The position numbers and the translations under genes were made by a program. From Candidatus Aenigmatarchaeota archaeon (GTDB lineage: Archaea; Aenigmatarchaeota; Aenigmatarchaeia; QMZP01), in the NCBI GenBank assembly GCA_003663445.1, contig QMZZ01000036.1, positions 1 through 5,049 on the forward strand: 5,049 bases of DNA. Direction: 5' to 3'. The notes under the pieces were generated by a model. That model was not told where the DNA came from. It saw only the letters and a program-made list of their open reading frames with translations, and made no database searches. Below are positions 1 through 5,049 of the stretch, in pieces (the first letter of the stretch is position 1; the number at the start of each line of letters is the position of its first letter).

Positions 1-8
1 GGTTCTAA

Positions 9-18
9 TTTTTTAATA
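9..18 (+). promoter_or_regulatory. Possible archaeal TATA-like element for the surface-protein gene
   Basis: An AT-only stretch (TTTTTTAATA) is centred about 25 bases before the ATG at 38. This is the spacing expected if transcription began at or next to the start codon, giving a leaderless mRNA. There is no Shine-Dalgarno-like purine run before the ATG, which fits leaderless translation. A second AT-rich patch (25-37) lies too close to the ATG to act as a TATA box. The assignment rests only on composition and spacing, and the window starts too close to judge the upstream BRE context. Confidence 0.3.
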
Positions 19-37
19 ACCTGCTTTAAAAATTAAT

Positions 38-2602
38 ATGCGCTGGTCATATGGGTTTTTAACATTCGTTCTGCTTTCCCAGCTCGCGCTAGCTTCTGTT
101 CAGGTCAAGCTTGAACCTCTTGAAGTAAATCATACTTTTTTAGCAGCAAAAGATGGTCATTTTATCGGAAACGTTACTGTTATCTTCAATGAGCTTTCGA
201 ACGGGACCCTGGAGGCATGGATCAACGGAGAGAAGCAGGACAGCTTGAAGCTCCAGGATTTCTATAATTATTCCCAGTACAACTTTACAGAGACCAATTT
301 TTCCTACCAGGTATGCGCGAACGGGACGAAAAAATGGACTAAATGGTTCGATGAACCATTTACCTATCAGATAAGAATCCGCACACTTTGCAACTATACG
401 AATCCGACTGAGTATGTTATTCAGTACACGAGCCCGAGCCCAGCTTTTGTAAACGGGAGTGAGGGGCTAAAGTTCATAAGAAATCTCACGCAGGAAATAG
501 GTTTTTGTGATGGAGGTTATTATCACCTTGCCAACACGAGCTTTGAGGTCGCCTATATAAACACAACCCGGGTGAAGCTAAGTATAAGAGCTGCCTGTGG
601 AGGCCAGAAGTTCAAGGTCGGGCCTTATGAAGAAGATGTTTCAAAGGATGGGTGGATCAGGACGATCCTGTTATGTCCTGCTGGCTATACGAATCAGACT
701 TACTGCATCGGTGATATCTGCCATAAATGTATTGGAGAGCTTGATCCAGCAAACCTGCCAAAATCGGGACATTCGATAATAATAGAAAGCCCCTACCTTC
801 TTTACGATCCAAAGAGTCTCGGACCTGCAGAATATGATAGAAGGCTGTATAATGGCTCTCTCGTTGGAGGGATTTATAAAGTCGAACCGGACGGAAATCT
901 GACCTATCTTGAATGGGGTGACGCTTACTGGTGGTTTAATTGGAGCATCCAAGGGCAGAACGAAACGCCTTTCACCACAACCATTATAAACCATTACGAT
1001 TCCCAGGCAGCTTATGTTATAAACTTTCTTCCCTACACTTTCATCCCGAAAAACTTCACGAACCCTATCGAGGATGTCATAAAGGGCAAACCGCCCATAG
1101 CCTATATCTGTGCATACACTCAGATAAACGAATCGAGATCAGGGACATGGCAAGATTGTCAGACATTTCCTGAAAAAGCCCAAACCCAGCATGCAGTTTA
1201 TCAGAAGAATTGGACCGAAAGCGAGATCTTGACAGAGATAGGGGGCGTGACCTGCCCGTCCCCCACAGGATGTGATGAGGTGAATGTTACAGATGCCTGG
1301 GTGGAGCTTAAAAGCTCAACATCATTAGTCGATCTAAAATCAAACTGGAGCTCCGGTAAATTGATGGTAGAAGCAAAAACTATCTATCCGACTTTAGCAG
1401 GTACTTTTAACTTCACCATCCCTCTTTCAGCATTTTCCAAATTGAAAGTGCCAGAAGAGGGAGGGACATTAGAGGTAAGGATTTATACAGACTCACAGCT
1501 CAGGTCGAGTGATTCTGCCCAGTTCACAGTATGCCAGGACGGTGATGGGGATTCCTGGTGTGATATAATGGGGGACTGCAACGATTCTGACAGGGATGTA
1601 TGTCCTGGCTGTCCTGAGATTTGTGACGGAAAGGATAATGACTGTGATAATGAAACGGATGAGGCATTTCCTGAACTGGGAAGCAGGTGCACGCTTTCAG
1701 GAAACCTTTCAGAATGGCAACCCAACTCTCCCTGCGGCGGATACTGGACATGTCGAAACGGAAGTCTGGTTTGCAATGCCACGGCAAGACCAGGGGAGAT
1801 TCCTGAAATCTGCAATAATTCGATAGATGATGACTGTGATGGAGAGATAGACGAGGAAGTGGATTATGAAACTTATCCTAACGGGACCACTTATCTGGCT
1901 TTATGTCAGTGTCAGCTCGGGCAGGTGATGCCGTGCGGGACTGATGTGGGAGAGTGTCAGGCAGGGATAAGGAGATGCATCCAGACCCCTGAAGGGCCTG
2001 ACTGGGGGCCGTGTGAGGGTGCGATAGGTCCTCAGGAAGAGATATGTGACGGGAAGGATAATGACTGTAACGGGAAGATAGACGATATCGGAGGTGCTTT
2101 GAGTCCTCAGCTGACCCATTGCGGCTGTACCGGCAAGACCCAAGCAGAGGTCCAGCAGATAATGGCTGGGGGTGAGATTTGCTGTGATGATATAGATAAC
2201 AACTGCAACGGTCTTATAGATGAAGGATGCAGGTGCTGTGAGCCCGGAGAAGAAAGGTCCTGTGCAGAAATAGGGCTTAAGGGAATATGCGCAACAGGTG
2301 TCCAGGTCTGTCAGGAGGATGGAAGCTGGGGACCCTGTTCGGTGGCTGCAAAGGAATATGATATCTGCTATAACAGCCTTGATGACGATTGTGACGGGAT
2401 TGTTGACAATCCGGAATACTGCAAACCAGAGATAACCTGCCAGAATGGCAGGCAGGATCTGATCGAGGAAGGGATTGATTGCGGCGGTCCTTGCAGACCC
2501 TGCAAGCCACAGGAAAACCCCGGTTTCTGGTTCTCCCTCGCATTCCTCGGCATAATAATCTTTGCCGTGATAGGGGTCCTGGCGATGAGGGGTTTAATCT
2601 AA
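38..2602 (+). CDS. Secreted, membrane-anchored, cysteine-rich surface glycoprotein with MopE-type metal-binding motif repeats
   Basis: 854 residues; ATG is the first start after in-frame stops. Residues 1-19 form a signal peptide (basic MRW, hydrophobic FLTFVLL core, ALA cleavage motif before S20). Residues 830-850 form a hydrophobic helix followed by MRGLI, so the protein should be exposed outside the cell and anchored by its C-terminus. Residues 20-490 are unfamiliar, beta-rich looking and aromatic, and hold 23 of about 30 N-X-S/T sequons, suggesting heavy N-glycosylation. Residues 499-542 begin with a DGDGDSWCD calcium-loop-like motif and run into the first of five Asp/Cys motifs of the type EICDGKDNDCDG..DE (527-542, 590-606, 668-683, 713-729, 775-791), resembling the MopE 'putative metal-binding motif' family. 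Two spacers between motifs carry C...CG...C...WGPC patterns. Residues 801-822 hold a C-NG...DCGGPCRPC cluster. Metal binding (calcium or copper) is inferred from the motif family only. The biological role (adhesion, cell contact, surface layer) is unknown. No operon partner lies downstream, where the next gene converges. Confidence 0.9.
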   Translation: MRWSYGFLTFVLLSQLALASVQVKLEPLEVNHTFLAAKDGHFIGNVTVIFNELSNGTLEAWINGEKQDSLKLQDFYNYSQYNFTETNFSYQVCANGTKKWTKWFDEPFTYQIRIRTLCNYTNPTEYVIQYTSPSPAFVNGSEGLKFIRNLTQEIGFCDGGYYHLANTSFEVAYINTTRVKLSIRAACGGQKFKVGPYEEDVSKDGWIRTILLCPAGYTNQTYCIGDICHKCIGELDPANLPKSGHSIIIESPYLLYDPKSLGPAEYDRRLYNGSLVGGIYKVEPDGNLTYLEWGDAYWWFNWSIQGQNETPFTTTIINHYDSQAAYVINFLPYTFIPKNFTNPIEDVIKGKPPIAYICAYTQINESRSGTWQDCQTFPEKAQTQHAVYQKNWTESEILTEIGGVTCPSPTGCDEVNVTDAWVELKSSTSLVDLKSNWSSGKLMVEAKTIYPTLAGTFNFTIPLSAFSKLKVPEEGGTLEVRIYTDSQLRSSDSAQFTVCQDGDGDSWCDIMGDCNDSDRDVCPGCPEICDGKDNDCDNETDEAFPELGSRCTLSGNLSEWQPNSPCGGYWTCRNGSLVCNATARPGEIPEICNNSIDDDCDGEIDEEVDYETYPNGTTYLALCQCQLGQVMPCGTDVGECQAGIRRCIQTPEGPDWGPCEGAIGPQEEICDGKDNDCNGKIDDIGGALSPQLTHCGCTGKTQAEVQQIMAGGEICCDDIDNNCNGLIDEGCRCCEPGEERSCAEIGLKGICATGVQVCQEDGSWGPCSVAAKEYDICYNSLDDDCDGIVDNPEYCKPEITCQNGRQDLIEEGIDCGGPCRPCKPQENPGFWFSLAFLGIIIFAVIGVLAMRGLI
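1616..2410 (+). repeat. Five protein-level repeats of an Asp/Cys-rich MopE-like motif
   Basis: The copies lie at 1616-1663, 1805-1855, 2039-2086, 2174-2224 and 2360-2410, all in the frame of the surface protein. The shared core is E/D-I-C-x(3-4)-D-N/D-D/N-C-D/N-x(3)-D-E/D/N. The second to fifth copies have a Gly after the second Cys-Asp/Asn pair (CDGEID, CNGKID, CNGLID, CDGIVD). The first has Asn there (CDNETD). Spacing between copies is irregular (about 135-235 bases). Each copy keeps two Cys and four to six acidic residues, consistent with a disulfide-pinned metal site. Family knowledge: such motifs recur in bacterial secreted proteins and in MopE of Methylococcus. The metal here is not known. 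Confidence 0.8.
1622..1645 (+). repeat. 24-base near-identical direct repeat, copy 1 (copy 2 at 2045-2068)
   Basis: The bases coding CDGKDNDC in the first and third metal-binding motifs differ at a single position (gga versus ggg for glycine) out of 24, and the copies are exactly 423 bases (141 codons) apart. The other three motif copies are much more diverged at DNA level. This points to a recent duplication or gene-conversion event within the gene, or to strong codon preference over a short conserved peptide. Confidence 0.7.
2599..2602. other. Tail-to-tail overlap of two convergent stop codons
   Basis: The plus-strand stop TAA occupies 2600-2602 and the minus-strand stop TAG occupies 2601-2599, so the surface-protein and hydrolase genes share the bases CTAA. 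There is no intergenic room, so any terminator for either transcript must lie inside the opposite gene. Confidence 0.95.
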
Positions 2603-3357
2603 AATTCTACCTGCATCCCGTCTTTAGCCGCTAAGGTTTTTACTCCTGTTTCCTCCTGGATCCATCGGGTCTCCCTTTCGGCAACCCCCCTTAGCATTTT
2701 CATCCCAAAATGCGTCAGGATAGCTAGCTTGGGTTTGACTTTTCCGATCAGCTCTTTAGCACCTCCAGAATCCATATGTTCGGGCCAGGTTTGTCCTCTA
2801 GGTCTTAAGCAATTTATCACCAGACAATCTGCATCCCTGAAGAAGTCAGGAAGTTCTGGAAAGAACTCGGTATCAGAAGTATATCCAAAGGTTTTCTCGC
2901 CCTTTATCAGGAAACCTATACCTGTCGGTTCTTCGTGCCGTGTGGGTGTCCCGAGGATTTCCAATCCTTCAACCTTGACAGATTCCCCTGGCTTCAGGGC
3001 CTGATAAAATCCGAGCTTTTCGAGATGATATGGAGAAATCACGGGCCTGTAGTTTTCGTGACCTTCCAGAACAGCCTTACTTGCTATCAGGAATCCCTTT
3101 TTCTTTTTGTCAAGGGTCATTGCCTCTATCACAACCTCTCCGTCTGTATAGTGGTCAGGATGGCAATGGCTTATAAGGACGCCTGAAAGTCTTCTCAGGG
3201 ATATCCCGTACTGTTTTGCCCTGACAAGGGCTCCGGGACCCGGATCTAGATGGAGGAGCTTTCCTGAGATCTCCAAAATGATCCCGCCTGTTGCCCTGAA
3301 CTGGTTCAGAACGACTATCCTACCTCCTCCTGTTCCTAGGAAGACGATTTTCGCCAT
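2599..3357 (-). CDS. MBL-fold metallo-hydrolase (metallo-beta-lactamase superfamily, archaeal conserved family)
   Basis: 252 residues, complete. The N-terminus has the MBL opening strand and glycine loop (KIVFLGTGGG, 3-12), then the family-typical QFRATGG (19-25) and LDPGPGALV (37-45). Metal ligands are visible: the HxHxDH motif as H64-C-H66-P-D68-H69, then H141 in TRHEEP, D162 in YTSDTEF, and H216 in LTHFGMKM; H194 in PEHMDSGGA is also conserved-looking. This full set predicts an active binuclear, probably zinc, hydrolase. The glycine-rich start and TSDT motif place it nearer RNase Z/PhnP-like members than lactamases, but the long RNase Z exosite arm is not evident, so tRNA 3'-processing should not be assumed. 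The substrate is unknown. No signal peptide, so cytoplasmic. The ATG lies inside the end of cysS and is preceded by a good Shine-Dalgarno, suggesting coupled translation with CysRS. Confidence 0.92.
   Translation of the reverse strand: MAKIVFLGTGGGRIVVLNQFRATGGIILEISGKLLHLDPGPGALVRAKQYGISLRRLSGVLISHCHPDHYTDGEVVIEAMTLDKKKKGFLIASKAVLEGHENYRPVISPYHLEKLGFYQALKPGESVKVEGLEILGTPTRHEEPTGIGFLIKGEKTFGYTSDTEFFPELPDFFRDADCLVINCLRPRGQTWPEHMDSGGAKELIGKVKPKLAILTHFGMKMLRGVAERETRWIQEETGVKTLAAKDGMQVEF
2624..2641 (+). terminator. Weak candidate terminator for the surface-protein transcript
   Basis: A five-base inverted repeat (TTAGC / GCTAA, one base between) is followed two bases later by a run of five T (2637-2641), starting about 20 bases after the surface-protein stop and lying inside the end of the convergent hydrolase gene. 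Archaeal RNA polymerase can stop at oligo-T stretches with little structure. The run is short and the sequence is also constrained by coding on the other strand, so this is only a candidate. Confidence 0.2.
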
Positions 3358-4781
3358 CTCGGTCCCTCCTTGGTGTCCTCTATTTCTATCCCCTTCTTTC
3401 TCAGCTCTGATCTTATCCTGTCTGCTTCCTCAAACTTTCTCTGCTTCCTCAGGTTTTCCCTTCTTTCGAGAAGCTTCCTGAGCCAAGGGGGTGCTTCCTT
3501 CAGCCCTAGCCACTCCTTTTCCCTGAACTCGAGACCGAAAACCCAGCCGAACTTTTCAAGCAGGTTCAGGATTAGCTTTGCATCCCCCCTTGATACCTTC
3601 CCTGCCTGAAGCTCCCGGTTGGTATCCGACAGAAGTCTGAAAATGACCGAAAGGGCTTTCGGCGTGTTCAGATCATCATCCATTGCCCTGCAGAAATCCT
3701 TCCAGTACTTTCTGGCATTCTTCCGCAATTTCGGATTCGGTTTTCCTTTTGCCTGCTTCAGTTGGGTCCAGAGGTTATCGAGCTTTTCCAGGTTCCTTTC
3801 TGCCTGCTTTAGGGCTGATAGGGTGAAGTTGAGCTGGTCCCGATAATGGGCAGATTCGAGCAAAAGTCTCACAGCTCTCGGATCCCATCCCTGTTTAAGC
3901 AGGTCCCTTAGGATTATGAAGTTTCCGAGGGATTTTGACATTTTCCTTCCGTTAACGAGCAGGTGACGCACATGAAGCCAGAAGCGGGCAAAGGGCTTTC
4001 CTGTAGCTGCCTCTGACTGAGCTATTTCACATTCATGATGGGGGAAGATGTTATCCTCACCCCCTGTATGGATATCTATCGTTTCTCCAAGATATTTTAT
4101 CGCCATTGCAGAGCACTCGATATGCCAGCCAGGATAGCCCCTTCCCCACGGAGCGTCCCATTGCATCAGATGTTTGGGATCGCAGATCCAGAGAGCGAAA
4201 TCGTAAGGGCTTTTCTTTTCAGGGTTCGGTTCGATCCTTGCTCCAGCCATTAACTGCTCTATAGGATTTCCTGAAAGCTTTCCATACTGCTTAAACTTCT
4301 TTACCTCGAAATAGACAGAACCAGATTTGGCGATATAGGCATAACCCCTTTTCAGAAGTTTTTTTATCAGGTTTATCATTTCCTGTATGTGCTGGGTTGC
4401 TCTCGGTCTTTTCCATGGTTCGAGAAGATTGAGGGCTTTCGAATCCTCCAGGAAAGCCTTTATATAAAATTCGGCTATCTCTTCTGGTCTTTTTCTTTGC
4501 TTTTTGGCTGCAAGCTCTATCTTGTCCTCACCTGCCTGATGGAGAGTTTCATCAATCGTTAGGTGCCCGACATCCGTAAAGTTCATTACTTGCTTAACCC
4601 TGTAGCCTTTGAATTCGAGCCATCTCCTCAAAAGATCGGCAAAAACGAAAGCCCTGAAATTTCCGATATGACCGTAATCGTAAACCGTCAGACCGCAGTT
4701 ATACATCGTGACTACCTTATCCTTAAGGGGTCTGAAAACTTGCTTTTTCCTGCCAAGGGTATTGAAGAGCTTGAGCCTTAT
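3336..4781 (-). CDS. cysS: Cysteinyl-tRNA synthetase (CysRS), probable non-canonical ATA start
   Basis: Charges tRNA-Cys with cysteine using ATP; a class I cytoplasmic synthetase. Numbering from the ATA codon at 4781-4779 gives 481 residues, close to the family's usual 450-480. The protein begins RLKLFNTLGRK, matching the canonical CysRS opening (E. coli MLKIFNTLTRQ). Catalytic signatures: HIGN at 38-41 (HIGH motif) and KMSKS at 280-284. Zinc ligands by homology: C29 (MYNCG), C223 (HIECSAM), H248 and E252 (FPHHECE). The C-terminal helical part ends with the common K-R-K-F-E-E-A-D-R-I-R pattern. After the NFTDVGH strand (67-73) it has the GHLT...GEDKIE variant instead of the E. coli NITDIDDK form. 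No ATG, GTG or TTG lies near residue 1. The nearest in-frame alternatives are GTG at 4853, TTG at 4871, ATG at 4991 (all antisense within the L35Ae gene) and ATG at 4706, which would delete the first strand. Function is very sure, start is not. Confidence 0.95.
   Translation of the reverse strand: MRLKLFNTLGRKKQVFRPLKDKVVTMYNCGLTVYDYGHIGNFRAFVFADLLRRWLEFKGYRVKQVMNFTDVGHLTIDETLHQAGEDKIELAAKKQRKRPEEIAEFYIKAFLEDSKALNLLEPWKRPRATQHIQEMINLIKKLLKRGYAYIAKSGSVYFEVKKFKQYGKLSGNPIEQLMAGARIEPNPEKKSPYDFALWICDPKHLMQWDAPWGRGYPGWHIECSAMAIKYLGETIDIHTGGEDNIFPHHECEIAQSEAATGKPFARFWLHVRHLLVNGRKMSKSLGNFIILRDLLKQGWDPRAVRLLLESAHYRDQLNFTLSALKQAERNLEKLDNLWTQLKQAKGKPNPKLRKNARKYWKDFCRAMDDDLNTPKALSVIFRLLSDTNRELQAGKVSRGDAKLILNLLEKFGWVFGLEFREKEWLGLKEAPPWLRKLLERRENLRKQRKFEEADRIRSELRKKGIEIEDTKEGPRWRKSSS
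3364..3369 (-). promoter_or_regulatory. Shine-Dalgarno for the MBL hydrolase, inside the cysS end
   Basis: Read on the minus strand, GGAGGG is followed by six bases (accgag) and then the ATG ending at 3355. This is a strong archaeal ribosome binding site within the last codons of cysS. It fixes the hydrolase start and implies re-initiation or coupled translation on a shared mRNA. Confidence 0.75.
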
Positions 4782-4791
4782 ATTTTTTAAA
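4777..4791 (+). promoter_or_regulatory. Likely TATA box of the L35Ae gene
   Basis: CTTATATTTTTTAAA lies about 25-35 bases before the ATG at 4815, the usual archaeal distance if the transcript starts only a few bases before the start codon. No Shine-Dalgarno precedes that ATG, consistent with a leaderless or nearly leaderless mRNA. The box overlaps the proposed start region of the divergent cysS gene. Confidence 0.5.
4779..4781 (-). other. cysS: Candidate ATA initiation codon of cysS
   Basis: On the minus strand the codons run ggt tta aaa aat ATA agg ctc aag ctc ttc, so ATA falls exactly where homologous CysRS proteins have their initiator Met. A short AGGT lies nine bases upstream as a weak Shine-Dalgarno. 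ATA is a rare, non-standard initiator, so the alternatives are a base error (ATG read as ATA) or a real N-terminal extension from GTG at 4853. Confidence 0.45.
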
Positions 4792-4797
4792 CCTGGG

Positions 4798-4816
4798 AAA
4801 ATAAATTGGTTAAAAT
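4798..4816 (-). promoter_or_regulatory. AT-rich candidate promoter region of the cysS-hydrolase pair
   Basis: On the minus strand two TATA-like stretches occur: ATTTTAAC (4816-4809) and TTTATTTT (4805-4798). The first is about 26 bases upstream of roughly 4786, which would put a transcript start just before the ATA at 4781. The second would start transcription inside the gene. The first therefore fits better, although it overlaps the ATG of the divergent L35Ae gene. The evidence is composition and spacing only. Confidence 0.3.
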
Positions 4817-5049
4817 GAAGGGACGAATCCTGTCTTTCAGGAGAGGGAAGCACAGGCAGAATACCTATCAATATCTTATAGAGGTCCCTGGAATCGATAG
4901 CAGGGAGAAGGCGAGCCAGCTTATCGGCAGGAAGGTTGTTTGGAAGAGTCCTTCCGGAAAGCTGATAGCAGGAAAGGTTCTGGCTCCTCATGGAAAAAGG
5001 GGGTTGGTAGGGTCCGGGTCAGGCGGGGGTTGCCCGGAGAGGGTCTTAC
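4815..5049 (+). CDS. rpl35ae: Large-subunit ribosomal protein L35Ae (eL33), 5' part, apparent frameshift
   Basis: This is a small beta-barrel protein of the 50S subunit in archaea and of the eukaryotic 60S subunit. The visible start reads MKGRILSFRRGKHRQ, then VPGIDSREKA (24-33), LIGRKVVWKSPSGK (36-49) and GKVLAPHGKRG (53-63), the family signature order. The family normally continues as VRxRFxxGLPGxxLG, but this frame instead reads VGSGSGGGCPERV. The expected sequence RVRVRRGLPGEGL is present from 5009 in the -1 frame. One base therefore appears to be missing in or near the run of five A (4994-4998) and five G (4999-5003), through about 5009. A sequencing or assembly indel is the simplest cause; a true mutation is less likely for a ribosomal protein. 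The window end cuts off only the last residues (family length about 80-95). It is divergent from cysS and has its own TATA-like box. Confidence 0.88.
   Translation, partial: MKGRILSFRRGKHRQNTYQYLIEVPGIDSREKASQLIGRKVVWKSPSGKLIAGKVLAPHGKRGLVGSGSGGGCPERVL
4994..5009 (+). other. rpl35ae: Apparent one-base deletion (frameshift site) in the L35Ae gene
   Basis: Homology to L35Ae is in the frame of the ATG up to HGKRG (ending 5003) and in the -1 frame from AGG at 5009 onwards. Between them lie five A, five G and ttggt. Adding one A or one G to the homopolymers would give HGKKGVGRVRVRRGLPG or an equivalent continuous family-like reading. Confidence 0.8.

Noticed and set aside
1483..1815. Minus-strand open frames within the metal-motif region (also 671-994, 1901-2143, 2277-2543)
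   Set aside because: They are antisense to an intact gene with clear domain structure, have low-complexity Ser/Pro/His-rich products and no start signals. They are shadows.
1616..2410. CRISPR-like or mobile repeat array
   Set aside because: Spacing is irregular, similarity is at protein level and all copies are in one reading frame, so these are protein motif repeats.
2599..3357. Naming the MBL protein as tRNase Z (rnz)
   Set aside because: The metal ligands fit the superfamily, but the RNase Z exosite arm is not recognisable and the length is short. A general MBL hydrolase call is safer.
2720..4260. Plus-strand open frames opposite the hydrolase and cysS
   Set aside because: All lie antisense to confidently identified genes, and their products show no recognisable motifs.
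4782..4991. The long open stretch upstream of cysS as a 70-residue N-terminal extension from ATG 4991
   Set aside because: It has no resemblance to CysRS and lies entirely antisense to the L35Ae gene and its short upstream region. The openness is most simply a shadow of the ribosomal gene.
4994..5009. Programmed -1 frameshift producing L35Ae
   Set aside because: I know of no precedent for this protein, the site is a homopolymer run prone to sequencing error, and no downstream structure can be judged because the window ends.
1..5049. tRNA, rRNA or other RNA genes
   Set aside because: Nearly every base is within a coding gene; the only free stretches are 1-37 and 4782-4814, too short to hold one.

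Overview
The window looks archaeal. It carries the start of a gene for ribosomal protein L35Ae (eL33), a family found in archaea and eukaryotes but not in typical bacteria. It also carries an archaeal-type metallo-beta-lactamase-fold hydrolase, a cysteinyl-tRNA synthetase, and a large secreted protein dense in N-glycosylation sequons. Several genes have AT-rich TATA-like elements at the right distance for leaderless starts. The lineage cannot be fixed from the sequence. The synthetase resembles the variant I associate with uncultivated archaea (DPANN-like) and candidate-phyla bacteria, while the hydrolase is of a kind common in Euryarchaeota.

Layout: (1) 1-37 is a short AT-rich upstream region. 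(2) 38-2602, plus strand, is an 854-residue surface protein: signal peptide, a unique N-terminal half of about 480 residues carrying most of about 30 N-X-S/T sequons, a cysteine-rich stalk-like region with five Asp/Cys-rich MopE-type metal-binding motifs, a DCGGxCxxC cluster, and one C-terminal membrane helix. (3) 2599-3357, minus strand, is the MBL-fold hydrolase, which meets the surface-protein gene tail to tail with a 4-base overlap. (4) 3336-about 4781, minus strand, is cysS, overlapping the hydrolase start by 22 bases. The two form a tight, probably translationally coupled pair. (5) 4815-5049, plus strand, is the divergent L35Ae gene, cut by the window end and carrying an apparent one-base frameshift.

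The right half is translation housekeeping (tRNA charging, ribosomal protein) plus a conserved hydrolase of unknown substrate. The left gene is an accessory, cell-surface type of protein, and nothing links it functionally to the right half. No RNA gene, mobile element or CRISPR array was found.

The points most worth a second look are four. The surface protein has an unusual architecture. cysS has no standard start codon where homology demands one; an ATA codon sits exactly there. The L35Ae gene is frame-broken in a run of five A and five G. Finally, the cysS/L35Ae promoters are squeezed into about 33 bases. I did not find convincing evidence for a wholly new multi-gene system.
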